Below are positions 17,433 to 27,389 of a DNA stretch of 64,000 nt, piece after piece (the first letter of the stretch is position 1; every line of letters starts with the position of its first letter). The notes under the pieces were generated by a model. It was not told where the DNA came from. It ran no database searches and worked only from the letters and a program-made list of their open reading frames with translations. The translations under genes and the position numbers were made by a program. Source of the DNA: Alphaproteobacteria bacterium (GTDB lineage: Bacteria; Pseudomonadota; Alphaproteobacteria; Caulobacterales; Maricaulaceae); NCBI GenBank assembly GCA_016124675.1, contig WGNG01000015.1, forward strand, positions 80,677-144,676. The letters are read 5' to 3'.

Positions 17433-19628
17433 CTACCCCAACCGCTTAATCTCATCCCTCAGCCGCGCCGCCTCCTCAAACTCCAGATTCGCCGCAGCCT
17501 CCCGCATCCGCTTCTCCAGATCCGCCACCACCGCGCGCAGATTATTGGGCTCGAACGCAGCCTGGCCTTCCGCCACGCCGGCGAGGCGCTTCTGGTCCCG
17601 CCCTCTGCCCCTTGCCTTCGGTGACCGGCCCTTGGCCGTCTCCTCCATCACGCCCTGGAGCACGTCGGAGACGCCGCGCACCACGGTGGTGGGCGTGATG
17701 CCGTGGGCGGTGTTGTGGGCGATCTGTTTGGTGCGGCGGCGCTCGGTCTCGTCCATGGCGCGCTGCATGGAGCCGGTGATGCGGTCGGCGTAGAGGATGA
17801 CCATGCTTTCGCTGTTGCGGGCGGCGCGGCCGATGGTCTGCACGAGGCTGGTTTCAGAGCGCAGGAAGCCCTCCTTGTCGGCGTCGAGAATGCCGACGAG
17901 GCCGCATTCGGGGATATCGAGGCCTTCGCGCAGCAGGTTGATGCCGACCAGGACATCGTATTGCCCGAGGCGCAGGTCGCGGATCAGCTCGATGCGCTCC
18001 ACCGTGTCGACGTCCGAATGCATGTAGCGCACTTTCAGCCCCTGCTCGTGCATGTATTCGGTGAGATCCTCGGCCATGCGTTTTGTCAGCGTGGTGATCA
18101 GGGTGCGCAGGCCCTTGTCCGCCGTGGCGCGGGCCTCGGCGATGATGTCGTCCACCTGGCTGAAGCCCCTGGCGGCCACGGGGCGCACCTCCACCGGCGG
18201 GTCGATCAGGCCGGTGGGGCGGATGACCTGTTCGGTGAAGGCGCCGCCGGTCTGGTTCAGCTCCCATTTGCCGGGCGTGGCGGAGATGTGCAGGGTGGGC
18301 GGGCGCATGGCCTCCCATTCCTCGAATTTGAGGGGGCGGTTATCGAGGCATGAGGGCAGGCGGAAGCCGTGCTCGGCCAGGGTGCGCTTGCGGTTGAAGT
18401 CGCCTTTGAACATGGCGCCGAGCTGCGGGATGGTGACATGGCTCTCGTCCACGAAGACCAGGGCGTTGTCGGGCAGGTATTCGAACAATGTGGGCGGCGG
18501 CTCGCCGGGTTTGCGGCCCGTGAGATAGCGCGAGTAGTTCTCGATGCCGTTGCAGCTGCCGGTGGCTTCCAGCATCTCGATGTCGAAGGCGGTGCGCTGG
18601 GCCAGGCGCTGGGCTTCCAGCAGCTTGCCATTGGCCTCCATCCAGTCGAGGCGCTCTTTGAGCTCGGCCTTGATGGCGGCGATGGCCTGGTTCAGCGTCG
18701 GGCGCGGGGTGACATAGTGGGAGTTGGCGTAGACGCGGATTTTGTCGAGGCTCGCCTCGGCGCGGCCGTTGAGGGGGTCGAACTCGTCGATGGACTCGAT
18801 CTCGTCGCCGAAGAAGCTGACGCGCCAGGCGCGGGTGTCGGCGTGGGCGGGGAAGATTTCCAGCACATCGCCGCGCACGCGAAATGTGCCCCGGCTGAAG
18901 GCGGCGTCGTTGCGGGCATATTGCAACGCGGCGAGCTGGCGCATCACCTCGCGGGGATTTCTCTCCTCCCCCCGCTTCAGGTCGAATACCATGGCGGTAT
19001 AGGTTTCCACCGAGCCGATGCCGTAGATACAGCTGACCGAGGCGACAATGATGACATCATCGCGCTCCAGCACTGACCGCGTCGCCGCATGGCGCATCCG
19101 GTCAATGGCCTCGTTGATGGACGACTCCTTCTCGATAAACGTATCCGTCCGCGCCACATACGCTTCCGGCTGGTAATAATCATAGTATGAAACAAAATAC
19201 TCAACAGCATTATTTGGGAAAAAAGATCTGAATTCTCCGTATAGTTGAGCAGCCAAGGTCTTATTGGGCGCCAATATTAAAGCCGGTCTTTGCAGCGTTT
19301 CAATAACTTTTGCCATCGTGAACGTCTTGCCTGACCCGGTCACGCCCAGCAGCACCTGGTCGCGCTCGCCCTGCCGGACGCCCGCGCACAGCTCCGCGAT
19401 GGCTTCGGGCTGGTCGCCGGCAGGCTCGTACCCCGCATCCAGCACAAAGGCCTTGCCGCCCTCGGACTTGTCGCGCGCAGCGGGGCGGTGCGGCGTCCAG
19501 TTCGCCGGCAGGCTCAGCGGATCGGATATTCCCGGGGGCAGGGCGCCCGGATCCGCCTCGAACGGCGCCTGGCTCATATCCCCGACGCCGTCGGGCCAAA
19601 GCGTGTCGTCTGTCGTGATCCGGGCCAT
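17433..19628 (-). CDS. uvrB: Excinuclease ABC subunit B
   Basis: UvrB is the damage-verifying helicase of nucleotide excision repair, loading with UvrA and recruiting UvrC. It shows Walker [11 protein letters not shown], the beta-hairpin region [25 protein letters not shown], helicase motifs [23 protein letters not shown] and TIGRAARN, and the C-terminal UvrC-binding UVR domain. The ATG at 19628 gives 731 residues. About 120 bases near 19201-19320, coding for the conserved start of domain 1, are only about 40 percent G+C and use AT-rich codons, unlike the rest of the gene. Confidence 0.97.
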   Translation of the reverse strand: MARITTDDTLWPDGVGDMSQAPFEADPGALPPGISDPLSLPANWTPHRPAARDKSEGGKAFVLDAGYEPAGDQPEAIAELCAGVRQGERDQVLLGVTGSGKTFTMAKVIETLQRPALILAPNKTLAAQLYGEFRSFFPNNAVEYFVSYYDYYQPEAYVARTDTFIEKESSINEAIDRMRHAATRSVLERDDVIIVASVSCIYGIGSVETYTAMVFDLKRGEERNPREVMRQLAALQYARNDAAFSRGTFRVRGDVLEIFPAHADTRAWRVSFFGDEIESIDEFDPLNGRAEASLDKIRVYANSHYVTPRPTLNQAIAAIKAELKERLDWMEANGKLLEAQRLAQRTAFDIEMLEATGSCNGIENYSRYLTGRKPGEPPPTLFEYLPDNALVFVDESHVTIPQLGAMFKGDFNRKRTLAEHGFRLPSCLDNRPLKFEEWEAMRPPTLHISATPGKWELNQTGGAFTEQVIRPTGLIDPPVEVRPVAARGFSQVDDIIAEARATADKGLRTLITTLTKRMAEDLTEYMHEQGLKVRYMHSDVDTVERIELIRDLRLGQYDVLVGINLLREGLDIPECGLVGILDADKEGFLRSETSLVQTIGRAARNSESMVILYADRITGSMQRAMDETERRRTKQIAHNTAHGITPTTVVRGVSDVLQGVMEETAKGRSPKARGRGRDQKRLAGVAEGQAAFEPNNLRAVVADLEKRMREAAANLEFEEAARLRDEIKRLG

Positions 19629-19733
19629 GCCCGCCAATATGGTCCTGCCCGCCGCGCTTGAACAGACGCGCAAGTGTTGGTTAACCGGGCGGGGGCAGTG
19701 TGAGCGCCTCTCCACGTGAGGCGCGTAACGGCG

Positions 19734-20252
19734 ATGTCAGGCAGTTTCGAACGGATACGGGTCCTGATCCTCGAGGACAACGTGCACATGTCCACGATCC
19801 TGCGCACCATCCTGCAGGGCTTCGGGGTGCGCTCGATCACCGAAACCCGCGACGCCGCAGCGGCGTTCGAAAGCATGCGCAACGCGGGCCCCGATCTGGC
19901 GCTGGTCGACTACATGCTGGGCGATGTCGACGGGCTGGAGTTCACCCGGCTGATCCGCACCGCCACGGACAGCCCGAACAAATACCTGCCCATCATCATG
20001 GTTTCCGGCCATACGGACCGCGCCCGGGTGATGGAGGCGATCAATGCCGGGGTGAACGAATACCTCGCCAAGCCGGTCCGCCCGGTGGACCTGTATAACC
20101 GCCTGGTTTCCATGATCGAACGCCCCCGCCGCTTCGTGAAGGCGCCCGGCTATTTCGGTCCCGACCGCCGCCGCCGCCAGGACCCGCGCTATGCCGGCCC
20201 GATGCGCCGCGCCACGGATGCGGAGCATGCCGAGGGTGAGGACCAGGCTTAA
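19734..20252 (+). CDS. Single-domain (REC) response regulator
   Basis: 172 residues: a receiver domain (about 7-125) with acidic EDN, phosphoacceptor Asp in [15 protein letters not shown] and AKPVRP. The tail of about 45 residues ([19 protein letters not shown]) has no output domain and is typical of alphaproteobacterial stand-alone regulators that work by protein contact. It is divergent from uvrB; no kinase gene is adjacent. Start chosen at ATG 19734 because the preceding GTG extension has no family support. Confidence 0.88.
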   Translation: MSGSFERIRVLILEDNVHMSTILRTILQGFGVRSITETRDAAAAFESMRNAGPDLALVDYMLGDVDGLEFTRLIRTATDSPNKYLPIIMVSGHTDRARVMEAINAGVNEYLAKPVRPVDLYNRLVSMIERPRRFVKAPGYFGPDRRRRQDPRYAGPMRRATDAEHAEGEDQA

Positions 20253-20815
20253 CGCCGGTCCTGCGCCGCCGCCGCCTCCCGGTGTTCGGGCCAGACCAGC
20301 GCGCTTGTGTCGAACCCCTGCGCCTCCAGCCGCTCCAGGCGGGCGTCCAGCACGTTCGGGTCCATCTGCGGCGTGCGCGACAGGATCCACAGATAGCGCC
20401 CCTCCGGCTCGCTCACGACCGACCAGTCATAGTCCTCGTCCAGCTCGATCACCCAGTAATCCCCCCAGAACGGACCGAAGAACGACACCTCCAGCTTCGC
20501 GCCATTGGAGCCCTCGACCACGCGCGCGCGGCCGTCCGCCGTCTCCGCCGGGCCGTCCAGCCCGTCGCGAAAGCAGGTGTTGACCACCGAGATCAGCCCG
20601 TCCTCGCGCATCGCGTACTGCGCGGTGACGCCGTCGCACCCGCGCTCGAACCGGCTGTCATAGCGGGCGATCTCGTACCAGAGGCCGAGATAGCGCTCCA
20701 GATCAACCGCGTCGACGGTGGTCAGCGGCGGCGCGTCTGCAGGCCGGCGTTCGGGCTGCGGCGTGCAGGCCCCGAGGGCGAGCAGGGCTGTCAGAAGGAG
20801 GAGGGGGCGGGTCAT
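20249..20815 (-). CDS. blc: Outer-membrane lipocalin lipoprotein (Blc family)
   Basis: 188 residues with a lipoprotein signal (LLALLALGAC, lipobox LGAC, Cys at 17). The lipocalin signature GLWYEIARYD and SFFGPFWGDYWVIELDEDYDWSVVSEP, RYLWILSRTP follow the Blc pattern for a small beta-barrel that binds fatty acids or lysophospholipids in the envelope. The C-terminal tail is Ala-rich. It converges with the response regulator gene, overlapping by four bases. Confidence 0.92.
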   Translation of the reverse strand: MTRPLLLLTALLALGACTPQPERRPADAPPLTTVDAVDLERYLGLWYEIARYDSRFERGCDGVTAQYAMREDGLISVVNTCFRDGLDGPAETADGRARVVEGSNGAKLEVSFFGPFWGDYWVIELDEDYDWSVVSEPEGRYLWILSRTPQMDPNVLDARLERLEAQGFDTSALVWPEHREAAAAQDRR

Positions 20816-20882
20816 GGTCTGGCTCCGGGTCTGCAGAAGACGTATCTGACGATAACACGATCAGGCGGGACAGGTTCAGCGC

Positions 20883-21905
20883 TCAGCCCGCCGCCGCCTC
20901 CAGCAGGGCCGTGATCTCATCCTCGCGCGTGCACCAGCTGGCCACGAATCGGGCCGATCCGTCGGGCCAGGCATAGAAGCCTGCGCCGGCGGCCTGCAGT
21001 CTCGCGGCCACGCTGCCGTCGAGGCGTGCAAACACCTCATTGCCGTCCACCGGGTGGGCAAGGCTGACGCCCTCAATCCGGGCGAGCCCGTCAGACAGGC
21101 GCCGGGCGGCGCAACTGGCGTCGCGCGCAAGCGTGAGCCAGAGATCATCGGCAAGCCAGGCGTCCAGCTGGGCGGCGATGTAGCGCATCTTGGGCGCCAT
21201 GTGGCCGGACCGTTTCTGGCGCGCCTGCAATGTGGCGAACCGGTCCATGACGGAGGGGAAGAGGATCACCGCCTCCGCCGCCAGCGCGCCGGTCTTGGTG
21301 GCGCCCAGGCACAACACGTCCACGCCCGATTTCCAGGTCAGCTGCGCCGGGCTGCAGCCCAGACCCGCCAGCGCACTGGCGAAGCGCGCCCCGTCCATGT
21401 GGATTTTCAACCCTGCCGCGCGAGCCGGTTCGATCAGCTGCGCTATCTCGTCCAGCGTATAGGCGCAGCCCGCCTCGTTGAGCTGCGACAGGCTCAGCAC
21501 CGCCGGGGGCGGGGCGTGGACGAAGTCTGCTGGCCACTGGTTCAGCGCGTCTTCCAGCGCTGACGCGTCGATCTTCGCATGCGCGCCCGGGAGGGGGAGG
21601 AGCTTGCCGCCGCCGGTGAAGAATTCCGGCGCCCCCCGTTCGTCGCGGTGGATGTGCGCCTCGTCATGGCACAGCACCATGGAATCAGACGGGCACAGCA
21701 CGGACAGGGCCAGCGCATTGGCCGCCGTGCCGGACACGGCGAAGACCAGTTTCAGATCGGTCTCGAACAGCTCCTTAAGCCGCGCTTCAACGCGCGCGCT
21801 GATGGCGTCCGCGCCATAGCTGGGCGCAAAGCCCTCATTGGCGCGGGCTATGGCCTCGATCAGGGCGGGATGGGCGGGGGCGGTGGTGTCGGACAGGAAA
21901 TTCAT
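20883..21905 (-). CDS. Low-specificity L-threonine aldolase (PLP enzyme)
   Basis: 340 residues of the beta-eliminating lyase family that splits threonine or allo-threonine into glycine and acetaldehyde. MNFLSDTTAPAHPALIEAI start, FAVSGTAANALAL, HIHRDERGAPEFFTGGGKL, IHMDGARFASAL, and the PLP lysine in CLGATKTGALAAEAV are visible. The ATG at 21905 fits the family; the reading frame stays open further upstream only by chance. It is divergent from an acyl-CoA dehydrogenase gene with about 110 bases between them. Confidence 0.92.
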   Translation of the reverse strand: MNFLSDTTAPAHPALIEAIARANEGFAPSYGADAISARVEARLKELFETDLKLVFAVSGTAANALALSVLCPSDSMVLCHDEAHIHRDERGAPEFFTGGGKLLPLPGAHAKIDASALEDALNQWPADFVHAPPPAVLSLSQLNEAGCAYTLDEIAQLIEPARAAGLKIHMDGARFASALAGLGCSPAQLTWKSGVDVLCLGATKTGALAAEAVILFPSVMDRFATLQARQKRSGHMAPKMRYIAAQLDAWLADDLWLTLARDASCAARRLSDGLARIEGVSLAHPVDGNEVFARLDGSVAARLQAAGAGFYAWPDGSARFVASWCTREDEITALLEAAAG

Positions 21906-22017
21906 GGACGCCAATCGAGCGCGCCCGGGCGGCGGCGTCAATGCCCCGGCGCGGCGCCGATTGAACCCGCCCCCGCCACCGCTAGAGTGCGGGCGTTCTT
22001 TGACCGCAGGAGCCGCC

Positions 22018-23193
22018 ATGCCCGTATCCGATCCGATCGCCCGCCCGTTCGACACGCCCGAGCGCGAGGCGTTCCGCGAGAGCGTGGAGCGGTTTGTCGC
22101 GCGCGAGATCGCGCCCCATGGCGATGACTGGGATGAGGCGGGGGATTTCCCATGGACCCTGCATGAAAAGGCCGGCGCGCTGGGCCTGTTCGGGTTTGGC
22201 ATTGATGCGGACTATGGCGGCGCCGGGTTCGACGACGCCTTCATGCGGCTCGATGCCGGCATCGCGCTGGGCTATGCGGGCGTGGGCGGGGTGAACGCCT
22301 CGCTGGGCGCGCGCAATATCATGACGGGGCCCATCGCCCGGCTCGCCCGGGAAGAGGTGAAACGTGCGGTGCTGCCGGGCATCGTGTCAGGCCGGACCGG
22401 CGGGGCGCTGGCGATGACCGAGCCGTCGGGCGGATCGGATCTCGCGCGCCTCAAGACCCGCGCCCGGCGCGACGGCGATCATTGGATCATCGACGGTGAA
22501 AAGACCTTCATCACCGGCGGGATGAAGGCGTCCTGGTTCGTGGTGGGCGCGCGCACGGGCGGGGAGGGGTTTGGCGGGATTTCGCTGTTTCTCGTGCCCC
22601 ATGATGCGCCGGGATTCACCCGCACCGTCATCGCGCGCAAGATGGGCTGGTGGTCATCCGACACCGCCACGCTTCACTTTGATTCCTGCCGGATACCAGC
22701 GGATGCACAATTGGGTGAGGAAGGCAGCTGCCTCCTGGCGATCATGGACAATTTCAATTACGAGCGCCTGGCGCTGGCCGCCGGCTGCCTGGGCATGGCG
22801 CGCCGGTGCCTTGATGACGCCGTGGACTGGGCGCGGGTGCGCGAAACCTTCGGCAAGCCGCTGATCCGCCATCAGGTCATCCGCCACAAGCTCGCCGAAA
22901 TGAGCGCGCGCATCGATGCGCTGGACGGCTATCTGCAAATCCTCGCCGCCGCGATCAATACGGCGCTGGAGACGGGCGCCCCCTTGCCCGCGGCGGGCCT
23001 CGCCAAGGCGAAATTCCTGGCCTCCGGCGTCGCTGAATATTGCGCCAGTGAGGCCATGCAGGTGCTGGGCGGCGCGGGTTATCTGCGCGGCTGCGCGGTG
23101 GAGCGCATCTATCGCGAGGTCAAGGTGATGGCCATTGGCGGCGGATCGGAGGAAATCATGCGCGATCTCGCCGCCCGCCAGATGGGATTATGA
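22018..23193 (+). CDS. Acyl-CoA dehydrogenase
   Basis: 391 residues; FAD enzyme that introduces the alpha-beta double bond in acyl-CoA and passes electrons to ETF (etfBA lie downstream at 34.3-36.0 kb). ALAMTEPSGGSDLA and the C-terminal QVLGGAGYLRGCAVERIYREVK plus GGGSEEIMRDLAAR are family signatures; the catalytic base glutamate is probably in the VERIYRE segment (long-chain or isovaleryl-like placement). The ATG at 22018 follows a GCAGGAGCC ribosome site. Chain-length preference is not readable. Confidence 0.93.
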   Translation: MPVSDPIARPFDTPEREAFRESVERFVAREIAPHGDDWDEAGDFPWTLHEKAGALGLFGFGIDADYGGAGFDDAFMRLDAGIALGYAGVGGVNASLGARNIMTGPIARLAREEVKRAVLPGIVSGRTGGALAMTEPSGGSDLARLKTRARRDGDHWIIDGEKTFITGGMKASWFVVGARTGGEGFGGISLFLVPHDAPGFTRTVIARKMGWWSSDTATLHFDSCRIPADAQLGEEGSCLLAIMDNFNYERLALAAGCLGMARRCLDDAVDWARVRETFGKPLIRHQVIRHKLAEMSARIDALDGYLQILAAAINTALETGAPLPAAGLAKAKFLASGVAEYCASEAMQVLGGAGYLRGCAVERIYREVKVMAIGGGSEEIMRDLAARQMGL

Positions 23194-23218
23194 CGCACGC
23201 CGCCGGGGCGTTCCGGGC

Positions 23219-24451
23219 TCAGCGGCTCGCCCGGGCCGCCATCACGGCGTCATAGGTCTGGCGTCCGGCATAGCCGTCTGCGATCAGGCCGGCATCGGCC
23301 TGAAAGCGGCGAAGCGCCGCGCGGGTATTGGCGCCGACAATGCCGTCTACGCCGCCGGTATCATAGCCCAGCGCGGTGAGCGCGTCCTGCATCTCGCGCG
23401 CCTGGCTGCGGGTGATGGGCGGATCATCCTGCGGCCAGCCGTCAGGCGGGGTCACGCCCTGGTCCAGGCGCAGCGCCAGATAGGCGACGCCCAGCCCGTA
23501 GGCGGTGGAGTTGTTATAGCGCATGAGCGCCTCGAAATTGCCGAACGCCAGGAAGGCCGGGCCGCGCGCGCCGGCCGGCAGCACCAGACGCGCCGGGCGG
23601 TAAAGATCGTCCGGCGACCATTCGCCCCCGGCGCGGCGCACCGCGTCGCCTGCCCAGGCGGCGACGGGGCGGCGGGCCGTCTCGCTCCAGCGCGAAAAGT
23701 CGTAATCATCCGGCAGCGACACCTGCACCACCACCGGCGCGCCGGATTCCCAGCCTGCATTGACCAGGAGATTGGCCGCCGAGCCGAGCGCGTCGGCCTC
23801 GCTCGCCCAGATATTGCGCCGGCCGTCGCCATCCATGTCCACGGCGCGTTCCAGATAGGTGGTGGGGATGAACTGGGTCTGGCCCATGGCGCCCGCCCAG
23901 CTTCCCTTCAGGTCCTCGCGCGTCGCATAGCCACGCTCGATCATCTGCGCTGCCGCGATCAGCTGGGCCTCGGCGAAGGCGCGCCGGCGCCCTTCCCAGG
24001 CCAGCGTGGCCAGTGAGCGCACCACATCGAAATCGCCTTGAATCGCGCCATAAGCGCTTTCCAGCCCCCAGATCGCAGTCAGCACGTGGCGGTCGACGCC
24101 AAAGCGCGCCTCCACCTGGTCGAGCGCATCCCGGTGGCGCGCAGCAGCCCGCTGGCCGCCGGCGGCCCGGTCCGCCGAGGCGGCGCCGGCCAGATACTCC
24201 CAGACCGGGCGCACGAATTCAGGCTGGGTGCGGTCGCGCTCGACAATGCGCAAGTCCGGCGTCAGCCCCTCGAGCATGGTCTCGCGCACCGGCGCGCTCA
24301 CGCCTTCGGCTTGCAGGCGCCCCGAGAAATCTTCCAGCCACACGGGGAAGGTCGCCGGATCGGGCATGTCCGCGCTGGCAGGCCCAGCCAGGGCAGCCAG
24401 CGCCAGAAGGATCCCGGCAAGGCCGACCTTTGCACATTGCGACACCGTCAT
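23219..24451 (-). CDS. Lytic murein transglycosylase, MltB type, with peptidoglycan-binding domain
   Basis: 410 residues. A signal peptide (about 1-27, LALAALAGPASA) sends it to the periplasm. The SLT/MltB core has the catalytic glutamate in AIWGLESAYG (about 130), then LATLAWEGRRR, GSWAGAMGQTQFIPTTYL and YNNSTAYGLGVAYLA. A C-terminal PG_binding_1 domain (about 345-405, GYDTGGVDGIVGANTRAALRRFQ) anchors it to murein. It cleaves glycan strands to 1,6-anhydro ends during wall turnover. Confidence 0.93.
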   Translation of the reverse strand: MTVSQCAKVGLAGILLALAALAGPASADMPDPATFPVWLEDFSGRLQAEGVSAPVRETMLEGLTPDLRIVERDRTQPEFVRPVWEYLAGAASADRAAGGQRAAARHRDALDQVEARFGVDRHVLTAIWGLESAYGAIQGDFDVVRSLATLAWEGRRRAFAEAQLIAAAQMIERGYATREDLKGSWAGAMGQTQFIPTTYLERAVDMDGDGRRNIWASEADALGSAANLLVNAGWESGAPVVVQVSLPDDYDFSRWSETARRPVAAWAGDAVRRAGGEWSPDDLYRPARLVLPAGARGPAFLAFGNFEALMRYNNSTAYGLGVAYLALRLDQGVTPPDGWPQDDPPITRSQAREMQDALTALGYDTGGVDGIVGANTRAALRRFQADAGLIADGYAGRQTYDAVMAARASR

Positions 24452-24692
24452 GGAATCGTCCCCCCTGCTTGGCCCCCCCGGGCCGACCCCGAGCTTACAG
24501 CGGCGGCGCGCTGGCGGCGAGAGGCGAGGCTCAGCCTCACGCCCATTTAAAGGCCGCCTTTTCGCACCCCCGCCCGTTTACCGGCTGTTCACCGTGCTTC
24601 CAAAGCCGGTGTTAACGGCGGGGGTCTAATCTGGCATCGAGTTTCCTGCCCATAGCCTGCGGCACGGCTGCGGCGGCCACGGAGGAACCGGG

Positions 24693-25745
24693 ATGAGACT
24701 GTTCAAGGACAAGGCCGGCAATGTGGCGGTGACCTTTGCGCTCGCCATGGTGCCGCTGTGCGGTCTGGGCGGGGTGGCTGTGGACACCGCCCAGCTCATG
24801 GGCGTGCGCGCCCAGCTTCAGAACGAGGCTGATCAGGCGGCGCTGAACGGAGCTGTCGAAGGGCCGGACGGAGATTTCGCCCGCTACCGCACGATCGCCC
24901 GGGATCGTATCACCGCGCGCCGCGCCATCCAGGATCTCGAAGTCACCGGTTCGTGGAGCGGGCCGGACTACACCGTGTCCATCAGCGGCACGATGACCAC
25001 TGCCCTGGTGCATGTGCTGCCGGGCCTGAGCGATACGGTCAATATCCGTGCCGAGGCCGTCGCGCGCCTTCACCAGCCGCTTCTGCAGTACGAGCCGCCG
25101 CTGATCAGCAGTCTCGATCCCGAGGCCGGCGACTACAACCGAATCTATGCCTATTGCTTCGATCCCGATCCCATGGCGGACAAGACGCTGGAGGAGCGGC
25201 GCACCCAGCGCACCGCGATCCAGGACAATGCCGGGACCCGCTATTCCTATACCTGGCCGCGTTGCGAGGAAGGCGAAACGATCAGTTTCGAGCTCTATAA
25301 CGTGCGCTTCTCACGCACCTCGCCGAGTCGCTGGGATGACGCGTCCCGGGACCATCAGTCCTGGTGTCACCACCGGCCGGCACCCTGCCGGTTCACGTAT
25401 CACACCGATACCCAGATGGTGAATAATGTCGAGAACCATAGCGGGCTGCAGCTCAATATCCTCGAGACCGTGCTGTGTGACACCATAGAAGACTGCCGCC
25501 CGGCCAGTCAGGGCGGGGTGATCCCCTCAGGCAGGAACCGCACGCCCAACCGGGAGACGCGCGCCTGCGAGCCCGGCAAGTTCATGTATTACGGCTGGGA
25601 GGACCGTCCGCCCGGCATGGAGGGTCCGAGCGGCAACTGGACCCACATCGCGTGGACCGATAACGATTTCGACGACATCCGCGTGATCATGGAATGCCCG
25701 GAATATAATGAAGTGGGCGAACGCTTCGTGCGCCTGATCCGATAG
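24693..25745 (+). CDS. TadE/TadG-like pilus-associated protein with Cys-rich tail
   Basis: 350 residues. The N-terminus (DKAGNVAVTFALAMVPLCGLGGVAVDTAQLM) is the Tad_N/TadE-like hydrophobic segment of Flp pilus minor components, cut by prepilin-type or signal peptidase. After about residue 130 the protein is not recognised: it is rich in Cys (YCFDP, RCEEGE, WCHHRPAPC, LCDTIEDC, ACEPG, ECPEY) and Trp/Tyr, as in an extracytoplasmic disulfide-bonded domain. No tad genes are adjacent, so this looks like an orphan adhesin-like TadG. Confidence 0.72.
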   Translation: MRLFKDKAGNVAVTFALAMVPLCGLGGVAVDTAQLMGVRAQLQNEADQAALNGAVEGPDGDFARYRTIARDRITARRAIQDLEVTGSWSGPDYTVSISGTMTTALVHVLPGLSDTVNIRAEAVARLHQPLLQYEPPLISSLDPEAGDYNRIYAYCFDPDPMADKTLEERRTQRTAIQDNAGTRYSYTWPRCEEGETISFELYNVRFSRTSPSRWDDASRDHQSWCHHRPAPCRFTYHTDTQMVNNVENHSGLQLNILETVLCDTIEDCRPASQGGVIPSGRNRTPNRETRACEPGKFMYYGWEDRPPGMEGPSGNWTHIAWTDNDFDDIRVIMECPEYNEVGERFVRLIR

Positions 25746-25762
25746 GGTCCGCCCCGGAGCGC

Positions 25763-26122
25763 CTACCGCGTGAGCCCGGCGGCCTTGAGCCGCCGGGCAT
25801 AGTCGTCGAGCCGTGCGGCGGCGCTCTCGCCCAGCTCGCGCAGATACCGCCAGGAATAAATCCCCGAACTATGCCCGTCATCAAAGGTCAGGCGCACGGC
25901 GTAGCGCCCGACCGGCTCGGCTCCGGTCACCTGCACCCGCGCCTTGCCGGCGACCAGCTTTTTCTGATGGGCGCCATGACCCTGCACCTCGGCGGACGGG
26001 CTCTCCACGCGCAACAGTTCAAACGGAATGGTCAGCGTCACGCCATCGTCAAACCGGATGTCGAGGGCGCGGGCGCCGGCGCGGAACGTCAGCTTTTCCG
26101 GCCAGGGGGCGCTGTTGGCCAT
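25763..26122 (-). CDS. DUF971 protein (gamma-butyrobetaine hydroxylase N-terminal-like)
   Basis: 119 residues with the DUF971 pattern ALDIRFDDGVTLTIPFELLRVESPSAEVQGHG, VGRYAVRLTFDDGHSSGIYSWRYLRELG. In eukaryotic butyrobetaine hydroxylases this domain has a zinc site; bacterial members are often coded next to Fe-S assembly or Mrp genes, and their role is not settled. The ATG at 26122 is favoured over a longer frame. The Trm112-like gene lies directly upstream (4-base gap) on the same strand, so they form an operon. Confidence 0.85.
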   Translation of the reverse strand: MANSAPWPEKLTFRAGARALDIRFDDGVTLTIPFELLRVESPSAEVQGHGAHQKKLVAGKARVQVTGAEPVGRYAVRLTFDDGHSSGIYSWRYLRELGESAAARLDDYARRLKAAGLTR

Positions 26123-26126
26123 GGGC

Positions 26127-26336
26127 CTAATGGTCCAGTTGGCGGGCTTCCTCGACGAGCATGATCGGCACGCCCTCGCGGATCGGATAGGCAAGCCCGG
26201 CCTGGCGCGAAATCAGCTCGCCCGCCTCGCGGTCGTATTCCAGCGGCCCGCGCGAATGCGGACAGACCAGGATCTCCAGCAGCTTGGGATCAAGGCCGGA
26301 ATCAGTCGCACGCGGGGCGTCGGGGGTCTTGCTCAT
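26127..26336 (-). CDS. Trm112-family protein (YcaR/UPF0434)
   Basis: 69 residues with [51 protein letters not shown], the compact Trm112 fold that in archaea and eukaryotes activates methyltransferases. In bacteria it is a small protein of uncertain partner. The second CxxC of the zinc site is missing. It sits between the Lon-domain gene and the DUF971 gene on one strand, a common alphaproteobacterial order. Confidence 0.88.
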   Translation of the reverse strand: MSKTPDAPRATDSGLDPKLLEILVCPHSRGPLEYDREAGELISRQAGLAYPIREGVPIMLVEEARQLDH

Positions 26337-26421
26337 GGGCCAGCACATAATCCCGGCGCGGCGCGGCGTAAAGGGTCCGGGCGCCCGGCGGTTGCAGGTG
26401 AGGCCGGCGCGGCGCACCGTT

Positions 26422-27057
26422 TCAGGCCCGCCCGGCCTCGCCGGCCCGCGCCAGCGCATCGCTCATCAGCGCGCACAGCGTGCGGGCGCGTTCCGGCCCG
26501 GCATGCGCGGTCAGAAGCGCCTGCTTGGAGCCCGGCGCCAGCGGCGCAGCCATGGCCACCCGGTCCACAACCGTGTTGACCGGGGCGTTCAGGAGCGAGG
26601 CCCAGTCGGCGGACAGGCCGGTCAGATCGAAATAGGGGCGCATGACGTCGAACAGCCGCTGGCGCAGCCCATCGGCGCTGGGCGCAGGATCGAGGTCGGC
26701 CTCGAAGCCGGTATAATCGGCCCGGGCGACCCGGTAGGGGGTTCGCCTGACCGCTTCCCCGGAAATGGCGAAGCGGCACATTCCCGCCAGGACGATGAGA
26801 TAGCGGCCATCCTGGGTCTCGCTATGGCTGACAATGCGCCCGGCGGTCGCCACCCTCTCCAGCCGCGGCACGTCGCGCGGCCCCTCGCTGCGCGGCTGCA
26901 CGATGGCGATATGGCCATCGCCCGCGATCGCGTCGTCGATCATGTTGAGATAGCGCGGCTCGAACACATTCAGCGGCAGGTGCTCGCCCGGCGGCAGGAT
27001 GCAGCCGCGGATCGGAAACAGCGCGATCTCCAGGGGCAGGGCGTCGGTCTGGCTCAT
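26422..27057 (-). CDS. LON N-terminal (substrate-binding) domain protein
   Basis: 211 residues; the stand-alone Lon substrate-binding domain ([38 protein letters not shown], then [22 protein letters not shown]) without ATPase or protease parts. Role unknown; in alphaproteobacteria it travels with the Trm112-like gene downstream, as here, and often a thioredoxin-like gene upstream, which is not present. Start at ATG 27057 removes ten poorly conserved residues. Confidence 0.9.
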   Translation of the reverse strand: MSQTDALPLEIALFPIRGCILPPGEHLPLNVFEPRYLNMIDDAIAGDGHIAIVQPRSEGPRDVPRLERVATAGRIVSHSETQDGRYLIVLAGMCRFAISGEAVRRTPYRVARADYTGFEADLDPAPSADGLRQRLFDVMRPYFDLTGLSADWASLLNAPVNTVVDRVAMAAPLAPGSKQALLTAHAGPERARTLCALMSDALARAGEAGRA

Positions 27058-27389
27058 GGTGGTCCGGGTCCATCTCTTGGCCCCCAAGATGTAGCACGCG
27101 GCGTGCGCGAGGCCAGAGGGGGAGGCGTGGCGCGCCGGTCACACGGGCGCCTGCGCGCCGCAGCGGCGGGCAATAAGCGCTGGCCGTGCCGGACGGCTTC
27201 GTTCATACCAGCCGGCATCGGGCGGGATCAGCCCTGTGTGCGGAGGCTTGGTCGACCCATGCTGCGAACGGTCTGATTGACACAGGCGGCCCGGCCTGAC
27301 GGCCAGACCAGATGCGCCGGCCCGCAGCCCGCCTCACCCACGATCAGCCGCGTCCGCCTTCTGGACGCACCCAGACCGGAATGCTTGTC

